A DNA stretch of 64,000 nt from Pontibacter liquoris (GCF_022758235.1 NZ_JALEBG010000001.1:1798001-1862000); one strand, 5' to 3'; counted from the stretch's first letter, positions 1 through 8,178 are shown. Made by a program: numbers and translations. Notes: a model not told the origin generated them from the letters alone.

Positions 1-38
1 CTCCGGCCGAGCAAAAAGAAGAAGCTTCTGCTGAGTAA
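1..38 (+). CDS. C-terminal tail of a truncated upstream gene
   Basis: The window opens inside a gene. In the frame starting at base 3, eleven codons read PAEQKEEASAE and end in TAA at 36-38. An Ala/Glu/Lys-rich acidic tail like this is common at the C-terminus of Bacteroidota ribosomal and chaperone proteins, but the fragment is too short to name. Another frame stays open to base 57, so the assignment is tentative. A good terminator follows at 120-150. Confidence 0.4.
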   Translation, partial: PAEQKEEASAE

Positions 39-119
39 TCCTTATTCGGGTATGTAAGCCCATCTGCCTGCCGCTGTTGTTTCAGCACACGGCGGCGGCT
101 TACCAGATAAGACTTCAGG

Positions 120-150
120 GTGTGTTTGCCACGGCAGGCACACTTTTTTT
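120..150 (+). terminator. Intrinsic terminator after the truncated gene
   Basis: A stem of about 10 bp (arms at 120-130 and 133-143, two G-T pairs) has a tiny loop and is followed by seven T residues at 144-150. It ends the rightward transcript just before the stop codon of the convergent phosphoesterase gene. Confidence 0.75.
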
Positions 151-646
151 ATGCCCGTTTGCCCAGCTCTATTACCTGCAGGTCGCGCACCTGCCCGCTT
201 TCGATCGAGAACCGCACCATGGTCCGGATCTTGTGAAAGCCATGTTTGCCGGACGCACCGGGGTTTATGTGTAGCAGGCCAGGCAGCTTTTTATCGGGCA
301 TGATCTTGAGTATATGCGAGTGTCCGGTGATATATAATTGCGGCGGATTCGCCTGGATCATCTCGCGTACATCGGGGTGATACTTGCCCGGGTACCCGCC
401 AATATGCGTCATCAGTACATCAAGGTCATTGGCTTCAAACCGCAGCACTTTCGGGTACACCTGCCGGATGTCCTTGCCGTCGATGTTGCCATACACACCG
501 CGCAAAGGGGCTACTTGCTTTAACTGCTCTGCTACGTCCATACTTCCGAAATCGCCAGCATGCCAGATCTCGTCGCGGTCGGCCAGGAGCCGTAGGATCT
601 GATCGTCTACGTAGGAGTGGGTATCGGAGAGAAGGCCTATTTTCAT
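149..646 (-). CDS. YfcE/MJ0936-type metallophosphoesterase
   Basis: This 165-residue cytoplasmic protein has the full two-metal phosphoesterase signature: D8-x-H10, GD at 31-32, GNID at 53-56, H81 and GHSH at 108-111. The family hydrolyses phosphodiesters with Mn2+ or similar metals, and the natural substrate is usually unknown. Its length matches the compact YfcE family and the start ATG is directly followed by the first beta strand and metal motif. It is a single-gene unit converging on the truncated gene at the left edge. The upstream side is the long repeat-rich gap at 647-1667. Confidence 0.9.
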   Translation of the reverse strand: MKIGLLSDTHSYVDDQILRLLADRDEIWHAGDFGSMDVAEQLKQVAPLRGVYGNIDGKDIRQVYPKVLRFEANDLDVLMTHIGGYPGKYHPDVREMIQANPPQLYITGHSHILKIMPDKKLPGLLHINPGASGKHGFHKIRTMVRFSIESGQVRDLQVIELGKRA

Positions 647-1156
647 TTGATCGGTTTTATACTTGGATTTACTGGTGATGGTGAAGGGAGGTTTTCCTTC
701 CGAGTTAAAGGGTAAGCTTACTTTTTAGTTTAGAAGTTTTTTATACTTTATTCTCTGTCATCCCCTAGCTATTTTTCAGCTTAAATTATCTAGCGGTATT
801 TAGTTGTTACAGTTTGATCTTGAGTAAGATATTCCGGCTATACTATGCAGCTTTAGTTTGATGCTCAGTTTAAACTTTGGCTATACTTGGTAGCAGCATT
901 CTCTTCCGCTTTATACTTCTGGCTATACTCACTAGCTTAAGTTTAATGCTCAGTTTTATACTTACCTTGTTTCATCTCATACTTTGGAGCGCTCCAAGCC
1001 CGCGGGGGCTCGTCCTTGGGCATCGCGCTGTGGCGTGAAGCTGCTCCTCGCTTCGCTGCGGGCTGCCCTTCGGGCACCGCAACACACCAAGGCGCTCAAC
1101 CCAAGGACTGGGATCTATTCGATAGCGACTGCTTTTGCTTATGGGTACTCCAGTAG

Positions 1157-1176
1157 GGACAGGTCGCGACCTGTCC
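1157..1176. repeat. Perfect 20-bp palindrome
   Basis: The sequence GGACAGGTCGCGACCTGTCC equals its own reverse complement. It lies in the GC-rich block of the repeat island and would form a cruciform or serve as a symmetric binding site. No gene start is close. Confidence 0.8.
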
Positions 1177-1434
1177 GCGCGATGGCATCTGCTATGTAAG
1201 CAGAGTATAAGTATGAATCTCCTCTCTTTGCTTCCTTCATTTTGTCATCCTGAAAGGATCTTGGTGGAAGGGAGATGAAGGTTTCGCTAAGCAGGTGTTC
1301 TGCTGCTCCTACATCAGCCCAAAGTCCCCCTTTGAAGAGGGTAGGGGGATGGTTTCTTTATCCAAAGCTGCTTTTACTTCAGCTTAGGTATACTTCTGTT
1401 GTTGTATTCTCCCCAGCAAAAACCATAAGCAAAC

Positions 1435-1514
1435 TGTCATTTCGAACAACGTGAGAAATCTGCTACAGACACATGAAGTGTTTTAAACAGATCTCTCCTT
1501 GCGCCGAGATGACA
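1435..1514. repeat. Imperfect inverted repeat, intergenic hairpin element
   Basis: The outer ends TGTCATTTCG (1435-1444) and CGAGATGACA (1505-1514) are inverted with one mismatch. Inner segments (GAGAAATCTG and CAGATCTCTC) also pair. From memory this resembles a widespread extragenic hairpin element of Cytophagales and Flavobacteria genomes, but I could not search for it. Confidence 0.6.
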
Positions 1515-1667
1515 GCAGAGCGTGTGTGACGCTTTTTGCAACTGCTCAGAACATACATCGCTTATACTTCACCAAGCAGCAACAACAAACTCCCCTCCTT
1601 AAACAAAGAGGGGCCAGGGGCAGTTGGAACCGGAACTGTAAACTTATACTTAAGAAATAACCTCCTG

Positions 1668-2306
1668 CTAAACTCCCCAGGTTTCCGGGGATTGCCGCCA
1701 CTGCGCCAGCGTTTCCATAGCCGACTCCGGGATGTAACCGTTGGCTAAGGCCGCTTCGGTCAGCGCATTGTAATCGCTCAGGCAGTGCAGCGCAATACCG
1801 GCTTTTCTGAAATTTTCTTCGGCCAGGGCAAATCCATAGGTAAAGATCGCAGCCATTCCGACCACTTCGGCACCAGCTGCCTTTACGGCTTCGGCGGCTT
1901 TCAGCGAGCTTCCGCCTGTAGAGATCAGATCTTCTACCAGCACCACTTTCTGGCCTGCCAGCAGCTTGCCTTCTATCTGGTTGCCCATGCCGTGCTTCTT
2001 GGGCTCGGGGCGTACGTACAGGAAGGGCATCTCGAGCAGATCGGCTACCAGAGCGCCCTGGGCAATACCGGCCGTGGCTACGCCGGCAATGGCTTCGGCC
2101 GACGGGAAATGCAGTTTTATCAATTCAGCCAACTCCTGTTTGATGTAGCTACGTATGTAGGGGAATGAAAGCGTGACGCGGTTGTCACAGTAGATCGGTG
2201 AATTCCAGCCACTGCTCCATTTAAAGGGCTGTGCCGGGCGTAATTTTACTGCCTCCGTTTCCAGCAGGAACGAGGCGACCTGATGTGCTGTGTTGGTTGA
2301 GTCCAT
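1668..2306 (-). CDS. pyrE: Orotate phosphoribosyltransferase
   Basis: This 212-residue enzyme transfers phosphoribose from PRPP to orotate, giving OMP in pyrimidine synthesis. The PRPP-binding motif VVLVEDLISTGGSS lies near residues 120-133, and the mobile catalytic loop (RPEPKKHGMGNQ) is just ahead of it. Length and ending are normal for the PyrE family. The start ATG lies at 2304-2306. It stands alone, divergent from the NUDIX gene at 2415, with about 108 bases between the two starts. No PyrR or attenuator feature was recognised upstream. Confidence 0.95.
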   Translation of the reverse strand: MDSTNTAHQVASFLLETEAVKLRPAQPFKWSSGWNSPIYCDNRVTLSFPYIRSYIKQELAELIKLHFPSAEAIAGVATAGIAQGALVADLLEMPFLYVRPEPKKHGMGNQIEGKLLAGQKVVLVEDLISTGGSSLKAAEAVKAAGAEVVGMAAIFTYGFALAEENFRKAGIALHCLSDYNALTEAALANGYIPESAMETLAQWRQSPETWGV

Positions 2307-2414
2307 GGCCGAAATTACATAAATATTCGTCCTTTTTCAGCCACCAAGTTTTCATTGCGCCGTTTTATTTATTGATTTGCATTAATTTGGCTACCAACTG
2401 AAGCACCGAATACT

Positions 2415-3095
2415 ATGAACGTTTTTATAAACGACATTCCCCTGATCCTGAAAAGAGCCACGGAAAAGGTATATAAGCACGAATACGACCTGATCCTGAA
2501 AGCATCGGACCATTTTACATCCAAAACGCTAATAGGGGATGTGCTGATAAAAGAAGCTGATCCGCTGCTCGTTGATAGGCTGGTCCGGCTGATGGAGGTG
2601 AAAAAGCTTAAAAAACTGCGCTCGCTGACGCTGGTGACCGATAAAAAGAAGAAACTCATCGCCCACCTCAAAGACCAGTTCAAGATCGTGAAAGCGGCAG
2701 GCGGACTGGTGCTTAAAGATGGAAAGATCCTGATGATCTACCGCCTGGGTGTATGGGACTTGCCCAAGGGCAAGCTAAACCGCAAGGAAGCTGTGCAGGC
2801 GGGCGCGTTGCGCGAAGTAGAGGAGGAGTGCAACATACAGGTAGAAGTAGTAGGGAAGTTGCCTAAAACCTGGCATTCGTATGCCTACAAGGGCAAAAAA
2901 ATATTAAAGAAGACCAGCTGGTATGTGATGGCCTGCACCGACGATAGCCTGATGAAGCCCCAGGCCGAGGAATTTATCGAAGAAGTACGCTGGATGACGC
3001 CTGAAGAAGCTACCAAGGTGCTACCTAAGGCTTATACTTCTATCGCTTTTATTGTGTCGCACTATCTGCAATCTCTGAAAACCGGAAAGGTATAA
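2415..3095 (+). CDS. NUDIX hydrolase with a unique N-terminal region
   Basis: The protein has 226 residues. A Lys-rich region of about 95 residues with no recognised domain precedes a NUDIX fold. The NUDIX box starts at G119, with E125, R133-E134 and E137-E138. The final Gly of the classic box is replaced (EECN instead of EExG), so substrate class cannot be predicted. Its tail overlaps the convergent coaD gene by 47 bp (3049-3095). Known NUDIX enzymes cleave nucleoside diphosphate derivatives. Here the fold is clear and the substrate is unknown. Confidence 0.85.
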   Translation: MNVFINDIPLILKRATEKVYKHEYDLILKASDHFTSKTLIGDVLIKEADPLLVDRLVRLMEVKKLKKLRSLTLVTDKKKKLIAHLKDQFKIVKAAGGLVLKDGKILMIYRLGVWDLPKGKLNRKEAVQAGALREVEEECNIQVEVVGKLPKTWHSYAYKGKKILKKTSWYVMACTDDSLMKPQAEEFIEEVRWMTPEEATKVLPKAYTSIAFIVSHYLQSLKTGKV

Positions 3096-3528
3096 AATCA
3101 TCCACGTTGCCGCCGTATTTATGAATTTCGCGGATAATGGACGAACTGATGGCGGCAAGCGGGGGAGAGGTGATCAGGAACACTGTTTCCAGGTCGTGGT
3201 TTACGTGCCGGTTGGCCTGGGCAATTGTATTTTCATATTCAAAATCGGTGGTGTTGCGCAGGCCGCGCAGCAGAAACCTGGCGCCCGCCTCGCGGGCAAA
3301 CTCAGCGGTTAAGCCTTTAAAAGTCTGCACTTTGATGTTAGACTGATCTTTAAAGATACGTTCAATCACCTCCAGCATCCTGGCTACGGGTATGTAGCGC
3401 TGTTTGCTGCTGTTATTGCCAATGGCAATGATCACCTCGTCGAAAAGTTTTGCTCCCCGCATAGCAATGTCGTAGTGGCCGTTTGTAAACGGATCGAAAG
3501 AACCAGGAAACAGGGCGATACTTTTCAT
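3049..3528 (-). CDS. coaD: Phosphopantetheine adenylyltransferase
   Basis: This 159-residue enzyme catalyses the penultimate step of coenzyme A synthesis (4'-phosphopantetheine plus ATP to dephospho-CoA). The nucleotidyltransferase motif PGSFDPFTNGH lies at residues 8-18, and the second motif ISSSIIRE is near residue 127. Length is typical. The last 47 bases lie on the opposite strand of the NUDIX gene end, a tail-to-tail overlap. A 178-base gap separates it from the DUF3822 gene upstream on the same strand. In many Bacteroidota an rsmD gene sits between the two, and it is absent here. Confidence 0.96.
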   Translation of the reverse strand: MKSIALFPGSFDPFTNGHYDIAMRGAKLFDEVIIAIGNNSSKQRYIPVARMLEVIERIFKDQSNIKVQTFKGLTAEFAREAGARFLLRGLRNTTDFEYENTIAQANRHVNHDLETVFLITSPPLAAISSSIIREIHKYGGNVDDFIPFRFSEIADSATQ

Positions 3529-3706
3529 AGTTTAATTGTTAAATGGCTCGATTGTTAAATTGTTATTATGTACGGGATTGTTCTTACATTCTTGTTTGCC
3601 GCTTATACGTGCGTGTATGATGGAAGGCATGCATCATACTTAAAAGTATATTAGCCATTAAACAAGTTAACCACACAGCTACTACCAATTAACAGCTAGC
3701 AATAAA

Positions 3707-4594
3707 CTAGTCGCAGAGGTTCAGGCTGTAAAGCTCGAAGTAGCGGTGTTCAAACAGATCGTGGAATTTGTAGCTATACTCTACGTCGGCGGGCTTTTTG
3801 CCTAATTTAATGTGCTGGATGTATTTTTTGAGAATGTGAAACAGTGCCGAGTCGTGCGTAATATCGCCCCAGATGGTGATCGTTTCCTGCTCGGGGCTCA
3901 GCTTTTGCTCCTGCATCACAAAAATGATGTAGTAAATAAAATCCTCCGGGCTTAGGTAATGGAAGATATTGCAGAATTCCAGCCCGGCCGGTCCAACCAT
4001 CAGGATCGTTACAAAATCCCGCTCCACAAACGCATACATGCTGCGCTGCGCCGGGCGCTCGGCATAGTGCAGTACACTCCTGATCAGCACACTGGTCTGG
4101 TGCACAAAATGCACCGGCTGCTCCGGAAAGATATCCTGCAGGGCTTGGTACGTTGCCGCATCCACCGAAAAGATATTGATAGCTTCCAGCCCCGGGTGCC
4201 GGTAGGTGCAAACAACTTCCTGTTGCAAATTCAGGTTACTGTGCAGGCGCAGGTAATCGGCCTGGTGGGCAGGGTCGTAGAGGGTTTCGGGCACCAGCGT
4301 AAAGTGCTGGTTGCTGACCGATACGCGTAGTTCCTGCCAGTTTTTGGTTTGCATCAAGGGGTTTTCGGCCGCAATAAGCCGCAGCTGTTCAGCTACCTGC
4401 ATGGGCACCAGGTTACTCAGGAGCTCGTAATCTTCCAGCAGCACAAATTTATTCCGGGCGGTATCTACTACAGCAAAACGGATGGATTTCCTGCTCAGCG
4501 ACAAGTATAACTTGCAGGTGGGTGCCTGCTGGAAGTTAAACGCCTCGTCCTGAATTTTATGCGAAAGCCTGAAATAAGTGCTGGTCGTGTTCAA
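3707..4594 (-). CDS. DUF3822 family protein
   Basis: This 295-residue protein matches from memory the DUF3822 family, which in Bacteroidota lies beside coaD. The N-terminus (YLSLSRKSIRFAVVD) and the middle part with HQTSVLIRS and YAFVERDFVTILMVG resemble an actin-like/ASKHA-type fold. No signal peptide or membrane segment is seen. Function is unknown. Neighbour conservation suggests a housekeeping role. A TATACTT-type element (AAGTATA at 4645) lies upstream in the intergenic space to the next gene. Confidence 0.75.
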   Translation of the reverse strand: MNTTSTYFRLSHKIQDEAFNFQQAPTCKLYLSLSRKSIRFAVVDTARNKFVLLEDYELLSNLVPMQVAEQLRLIAAENPLMQTKNWQELRVSVSNQHFTLVPETLYDPAHQADYLRLHSNLNLQQEVVCTYRHPGLEAINIFSVDAATYQALQDIFPEQPVHFVHQTSVLIRSVLHYAERPAQRSMYAFVERDFVTILMVGPAGLEFCNIFHYLSPEDFIYYIIFVMQEQKLSPEQETITIWGDITHDSALFHILKKYIQHIKLGKKPADVEYSYKFHDLFEHRYFELYSLNLCD

Positions 4595-4682
4595 CGTAGT
4601 ACCGGGTTAAGCGCAGCACCTAACGAAGCGCTGCTTTACTGCAAGTATAAAAAAATTATGGCAAATGGCCGCATAGCGCTGC

Positions 4683-5168
4683 TTATCTCATAAAGTGGTG
4701 GGGCAGTCCCATAAGATCATCGAGGGAGAACAGGTGCTGCAGCGCCCGGTGCTTATCGGCGGTGGGGATGGCCTGCAGTTCTTTGATGGTGAGCCATTGT
4801 ACCTGTTTGATCAGCTGCTGGTTGGGAGCTGCTTCCGGGTCGGTGCCGGTAGTTGCCTGGCCGTTGCTGCAGCTTACTTCAAAAAAGAACTCGACCGCAT
4901 GCAGCGGCGGCTGCACAAACTCATTTACAAACAGGAAGCGGCCCACCTTTACCTCCAAGCCGGTTTCTTCCTGCATTTCGCGGGCCAGCGCCTGTTGCAT
5001 GGTTTCGCCAAAGGCTACACCGCCGCCGGGGGGGGCCCAGAAAGCATTGTTGTTCAGGGTATGGTCGTGCTGCACCAGCAGAAGTTTATTTTCCTGCAGG
5101 CAAACACCGCATACGCGCACGCGCACTTTGCCGGCGTAGGCGGCTGCATTGGGGTTCAGGTCGGTCAT
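4683..5168 (-). CDS. NUDIX hydrolase
   Basis: A 161-residue NUDIX enzyme with the box GGGVAFGETMQQALAREM continuing to QEETG, all catalytic Glu residues present. I chose the start at 5168 (MTDLNPNAA). A longer open frame runs to 5294 but would overlap the divergent thioesterase gene, whose start at 5208 is well supported, and its extra residues do not look like a domain. Related small NUDIX proteins remove damaged or surplus nucleotides or sugar nucleotides. The true substrate is unknown. Confidence 0.85.
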   Translation of the reverse strand: MTDLNPNAAAYAGKVRVRVCGVCLQENKLLLVQHDHTLNNNAFWAPPGGGVAFGETMQQALAREMQEETGLEVKVGRFLFVNEFVQPPLHAVEFFFEVSCSNGQATTGTDPEAAPNQQLIKQVQWLTIKELQAIPTADKHRALQHLFSLDDLMGLPHHFMR

Positions 5169-5207
5169 TTCTTTTGCGGATAAACGGAAGCGTCGTAGTT
5201 TTACAGT

Positions 5208-5663
5208 ATGATAAAAACGTACAATCCCGAATTTGAACAGGATATACGCGAAAAGCTCCAGCGGCAGGGATTTATGAAGCTCCTGGGCTTTCACGTTACA
5301 AAGATAGCAGCTGGAAGCATAGAAGGCGAATTAACCTTGGAGCCGCACCACCGGCAGCACAAAGGCTTTGCGCATGGCGGCCTGATCGCAACGCTGGCCG
5401 ATATTGTGGCCGGCTTTGCCGCGGTAAGCCTGGTGCCCAAAGACCATCACGTGGTAACGGCAGAGATAAAAGTGTCCTATTTTCATCCGGGCGTGGGCGA
5501 CAAATTACTGGTAAAAGGCTATGTGATTAAACAGGGGCGCAAGCTTAATTTCTGCGAAGCCGAAGTATACGATGTGCGGGGCGCAGCGGAGCCTTTGCTC
5601 ATTGCCAAAGCATCGGCCACCATGGCCACCATAACCCCGGAAGAGATCGCGCGTAGAGTATAA
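5208..5663 (+). CDS. PaaI-type hotdog thioesterase
   Basis: This 151-residue hotdog-fold protein has the HGG motif (FAHGG, 54-58) and an Asp at 65 in the following helix, as in PaaI/YdiI acyl-CoA thioesterases. These enzymes release CoA from aryl- or acyl-CoA and usually act as tetramers in the cytoplasm. It starts 39 bases from the divergent NUDIX gene, so the two share a compact promoter region. The substrate cannot be told from sequence. Confidence 0.85.
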   Translation: MIKTYNPEFEQDIREKLQRQGFMKLLGFHVTKIAAGSIEGELTLEPHHRQHKGFAHGGLIATLADIVAGFAAVSLVPKDHHVVTAEIKVSYFHPGVGDKLLVKGYVIKQGRKLNFCEAEVYDVRGAAEPLLIAKASATMATITPEEIARRV

Positions 5664-5706
5664 CATGTTGCCCAAGTGGTTGTAAAAAAGCAGGTTCCGG
5701 TATTTT

Positions 5707-5753
5707 TATACTTGCCTGCCGGCGCATGAATGTGCGCCAAGGCTAACCGGCAG
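5707..5753 (+). promoter_or_regulatory. Candidate promoter element and structured leader of the cold-shock gene
   Basis: TATACTTG at 5707-5714 differs by one base from the Bacteroidota -7 box TAnnTTTG, with a TTG 24 bases upstream at 5680-5682. Just downstream, GGCGCA (5721-5726) pairs with TGCGCC (5733-5738). An outer pairing CTGCC (5716-5720) with GGCAG (5749-5753) competes for or extends it. A structured leader before a csp gene recalls cspA mRNA, but a role here is inference. Confidence 0.35.
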
Positions 5754-5796
5754 CATACACACCGATCAATTATTTCTGGCAAATTAAAATCACAAA

Positions 5797-5991
5797 ATGA
5801 ACAAGGGAGTTGTAAAGTTTTTTAATGAAACCAAAGGATTCGGCTTTATTAAAGATGACGAAACAGGTAAAGAGTATTTCGTACACGTGACCGGCCTGGT
5901 GGATGAAATCCGGGAAAACGACGAAGTGACGTACGAACTGAAAGAAGGGAAAAAAGGGTTGAATGCGGTGAACGTACAACGCGTTCAGTAG
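5797..5991 (+). CDS. Cold-shock domain protein (CspA family)
   Basis: A 64-residue single cold-shock domain. RNP-1 reads KGFGFI (14-19) and RNP-2 reads YFVHVTG (27-33), where the usual FVH is kept. Such proteins bind single-stranded RNA or DNA and loosen mRNA structure. Length is normal. The gene is monocistronic: a strong hairpin terminator follows at 6018-6046 and a structured leader may precede it. The start ATG lies after an A-rich stretch, with no strong Shine-Dalgarno, which is usual in Bacteroidota. Confidence 0.95.
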   Translation: MNKGVVKFFNETKGFGFIKDDETGKEYFVHVTGLVDEIRENDEVTYELKEGKKGLNAVNVQRVQ

Positions 5992-6017
5992 CCGTTTGCT
6001 ACAGGTTTTTCAGCTGT

Positions 6018-6046
6018 AAAGCCTTACCTCCGGGTAAGGCTTTTTT
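6018..6046 (+). terminator. Intrinsic terminator after csp
   Basis: Arms AAGCCTTACC and GGTAAGGCTT form a 10-bp perfect stem around the loop TCCG, followed by a run of T residues ending at 6046. Confidence 0.9.
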
Positions 6047-6081
6047 CTTAAATAAGGCCTGTTTTTAAGTATAAAAGGACG

Positions 6082-6138
6082 TAAATTTGTATTAGCCGTA
6101 GCAAGGCGGTAACATTTGTTTAGCTGCCTTGCCGCCTT
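6082..6138 (+). promoter_or_regulatory. Possible promoter and leader hairpin of the helicase gene
   Basis: TAAATTTG at 6082-6089 fits the -7 box TAnnTTTG exactly, but no clear TTG box lies 19-21 bases upstream. Downstream, AAGGCGGTAA (6103-6112) pairs with TTGCCGCCTT (6129-6138), 10 bp with one G-T pair, inside the presumed 5' leader. Confidence 0.35.
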
Positions 6139-6189
6139 ACCTGATGCGTATTTTGCGCCACGGTTTATTTTATTATTTCAGCATAACGA

Positions 6190-7596
6190 ATGCGCCCATT
6201 AGAAGCCCTCCGCGAGAATTTCCCGTTTGAACCCACCGGAGACCAGGCCATGCTCTTTACCAAACTCGATGCCTTTATACAGGCCAGGCAGGACGAACGG
6301 CAGGTGTTCCTGCTCAAAGGCTATGCCGGTACAGGTAAAACCACGGTGGTAACGGCGCTGGTCAAGATCCTCAACTCCTTCGGTTATAAATATGTACTGC
6401 TGGCACCCACTGGTCGTGCCGCCAAGGTAATGTCCAGCTACAGCGGCAGCCCGGCCTTCACGATCCATAAAAAAATTTATCGCCAGACAGCAAACCCATA
6501 CTCCGAAGGCCTGTCGTTTACGCGCCAGCCCAACAAAGCAGATAATACCTTTTACATTGTGGATGAGGCATCCATGATCTCGGACGACAGTGGCTTCGGA
6601 CAGAACGGCCTGCTGCAGGACCTGCTCAGCTACGTGTTCGATAAAAAGAACAACAAACTGTTGCTGATAGGTGATACAGCGCAGCTGCCGCCGGTAGGTC
6701 AGGCCTTAAGCCCCTCGCTGGAGGCCGAATACCTGCGGCATAACTTCCGATGCCAGGTGCACGAAATTGAGCTCAGGCAGGTAATGCGCCAGGCCGAAAG
6801 CTCCGGCATCCTGATGAACGCCACCAACTTGCGCAACCAGCTGGGGCAGGAGCCGCTCGATATCAAACTGGCCACTAAAGGCTGGCGCGATATTTACCAG
6901 ATGACGGGCGAGAAGCTGGAAGACGGCCTGCGCTATGCCTATGATAAGTTCGGCATTGAAAGCACGACCGTTATCTGCCGCTCCAACAAGTCGGCTAACA
7001 TGTATAATCAGCACATCCGACGCCGCATCTTCTTTGCTGAAGATGAGCTGGGCGTGAGCGATTACCTGATGATTGTGCGCAACAATTATTTCTGGCTGCC
7101 CAAAGATTCGGATATCGGTTTTATGGCTAACGGCGACTTTGTGGAGGTAACCAAGATCATCCGTCACGAGGACATGTATGGCTTCCGGTTTGCCGATGTG
7201 CGCATCCGGTTTGTCGATTACCCTAATGCGCCGGAAGAGGAAGTGAAGATCATGCTCGACACGCTTTACTCCGATGCCCCGGCGCTGCCCGCCGACCAGA
7301 ATAAGAAACTGTATGAAGCCGTACTGCAAGATTACCAGGACATCACAACAAAGCGTGAACGGAGCAAGGAACTGAAAAAGAACCCTTACCTGAATGCGCT
7401 GCAAGTAAAATTTGCCTACGCCCTGACCTGCCACAAAGCGCAGGGTGGGCAGTGGAAGGCAGTATTCGTGGATCAGGGATTTCTGAAGGACGACATGCTG
7501 AACGAGGAATTCGCCCGCTGGCTGTATACGGCCTTAACACGTTCATCAGAAGAGCTTTACTTGCTGAACTTTAATCAACAATTATTGGTTAGCTGA
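6190..7596 (+). CDS. RecD/Pif1-like superfamily 1B helicase
   Basis: A 468-residue ATP-dependent DNA helicase of the RecD2/Pif1 type. Visible motifs: Walker A GYAGTGKTT (44-52), an APTGRAA motif Ia (72-78), Walker B IVDEASM (123-129), motif III GDTAQLPPVG (161-170), a late CHKAQGGQW motif V, and YTALTRS motif VI near the end. There is no N-terminal RecBC-binding domain, so it is probably a stand-alone helicase acting in repair or replication. It is transcribed alone. The nearest downstream gene begins 81 bases later and has its own terminator. Confidence 0.9.
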   Translation: MRPLEALRENFPFEPTGDQAMLFTKLDAFIQARQDERQVFLLKGYAGTGKTTVVTALVKILNSFGYKYVLLAPTGRAAKVMSSYSGSPAFTIHKKIYRQTANPYSEGLSFTRQPNKADNTFYIVDEASMISDDSGFGQNGLLQDLLSYVFDKKNNKLLLIGDTAQLPPVGQALSPSLEAEYLRHNFRCQVHEIELRQVMRQAESSGILMNATNLRNQLGQEPLDIKLATKGWRDIYQMTGEKLEDGLRYAYDKFGIESTTVICRSNKSANMYNQHIRRRIFFAEDELGVSDYLMIVRNNYFWLPKDSDIGFMANGDFVEVTKIIRHEDMYGFRFADVRIRFVDYPNAPEEEVKIMLDTLYSDAPALPADQNKKLYEAVLQDYQDITTKRERSKELKKNPYLNALQVKFAYALTCHKAQGGQWKAVFVDQGFLKDDMLNEEFARWLYTALTRSSEELYLLNFNQQLLVS

Positions 7597-7677
7597 CAAA
7601 TGAATGACTACCTTGTATCGTTTTTAACGTAATTGAAGTATAATAGCGACAGCAATCATTTTAACCCTTTCAATCAG

Positions 7678-8127
7678 ATGAAAAAAGTAATCCTTTCCAT
7701 GGTTTTCGCCGCGCTGGTTGCCGGCGGTGCCAGTGCCCAGACGCAGCCTAAAACGCAGGCTACTGCCCCACAGGAGCAGGCGAAAAACGGCCCGGCTATT
7801 ACGTTTGAAGAAACAGAGCACAACTTCGGCAACATCACCCAAGGCGATGTGGTGGAGTACACGTTCAAGTTTAAGAACACAGGCACCCAGCCACTGGTAA
7901 TTGACCGTGTGGACGTAACCTGCGGCTGCACCACGCCAAACTGGACGAAAGAGCCGGTAGCACCAGGTAAAACCGGTATTGTGAACGCTAAGTTTAACAG
8001 CGCCGGTAAACTGGGCCAGCAGAAGAAAGCGATTACCATACACTCTAACGCCGCCGCCGGCGACGCTTACGTGTACATCGTAACAGACGTAAAAGAGAAA
8101 ACTGCTGCCAGCGCCCAAAAGCAATAA
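7678..8127 (+). CDS. Secreted DUF1573 protein
   Basis: I chose the ATG at 7678 because MKKVILSMVFAALVAGGASA is a clean signal peptide; the frame is open further upstream to 7633. The 149-residue product then has one DUF1573 domain, an Ig-like/ASPM-SPD-2-Hydin-type fold with the motif TCGCTTP followed by WTK. These periplasmic or surface proteins are abundant in Bacteroidota and their function is unknown. A second locus with the same motif, but two domains, is at 61140-61928. A strong terminator follows. Confidence 0.88.
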   Translation: MKKVILSMVFAALVAGGASAQTQPKTQATAPQEQAKNGPAITFEETEHNFGNITQGDVVEYTFKFKNTGTQPLVIDRVDVTCGCTTPNWTKEPVAPGKTGIVNAKFNSAGKLGQQKKAITIHSNAAAGDAYVYIVTDVKEKTAASAQKQ

Positions 8128-8147
8128 CAGCAAGTTTAAAGTATAGG

Positions 8148-8178
8148 AAAGGCCCTTCTGAACGGAGGGCCTTTTTTT
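8148..8178 (+). terminator. Intrinsic terminator after the DUF1573 gene
   Basis: Arms AAAGGCCCT (8148-8156) and AGGGCCTTT (8166-8174) enclose a 9-base loop and run into a T tract ending at 8178. Confidence 0.9.

Larger units (their letters stand above)
647..1667. repeat. Gene-free island of several intergenic repeat families
   Basis: No gene is supported in this 1-kb gap. The left part (650-965) holds five TATACTT copies (658, 742, 882, 912, 957) and a near-identical 17-base word repeated at 855-871 and 940-956 (one mismatch). A GC-rich block follows at 982-1198, with inverted arms around 1011-1020 and 1099-1108 and a perfect 20-bp palindrome at 1157-1176. Further right are short interspersed-repeat-like units at 1244-1260, 1321-1354, 1435-1514 and 1589-1627. 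An open frame across 984-1199 reads through the GC-rich repeat and has no protein-like features. Confidence 0.7.

Noticed and set aside
984-1199. 71-codon open frame in the first intergenic region
   Set aside because: It runs through a GC-rich inverted-repeat block with a perfect palindrome, has a low-complexity Arg/Ala/Ser composition and no start context. Repeat DNA explains it.
3137-3346. Open frames antisense to coaD
   Set aside because: coaD is certain from its motifs, and the antisense frames carry no domain.
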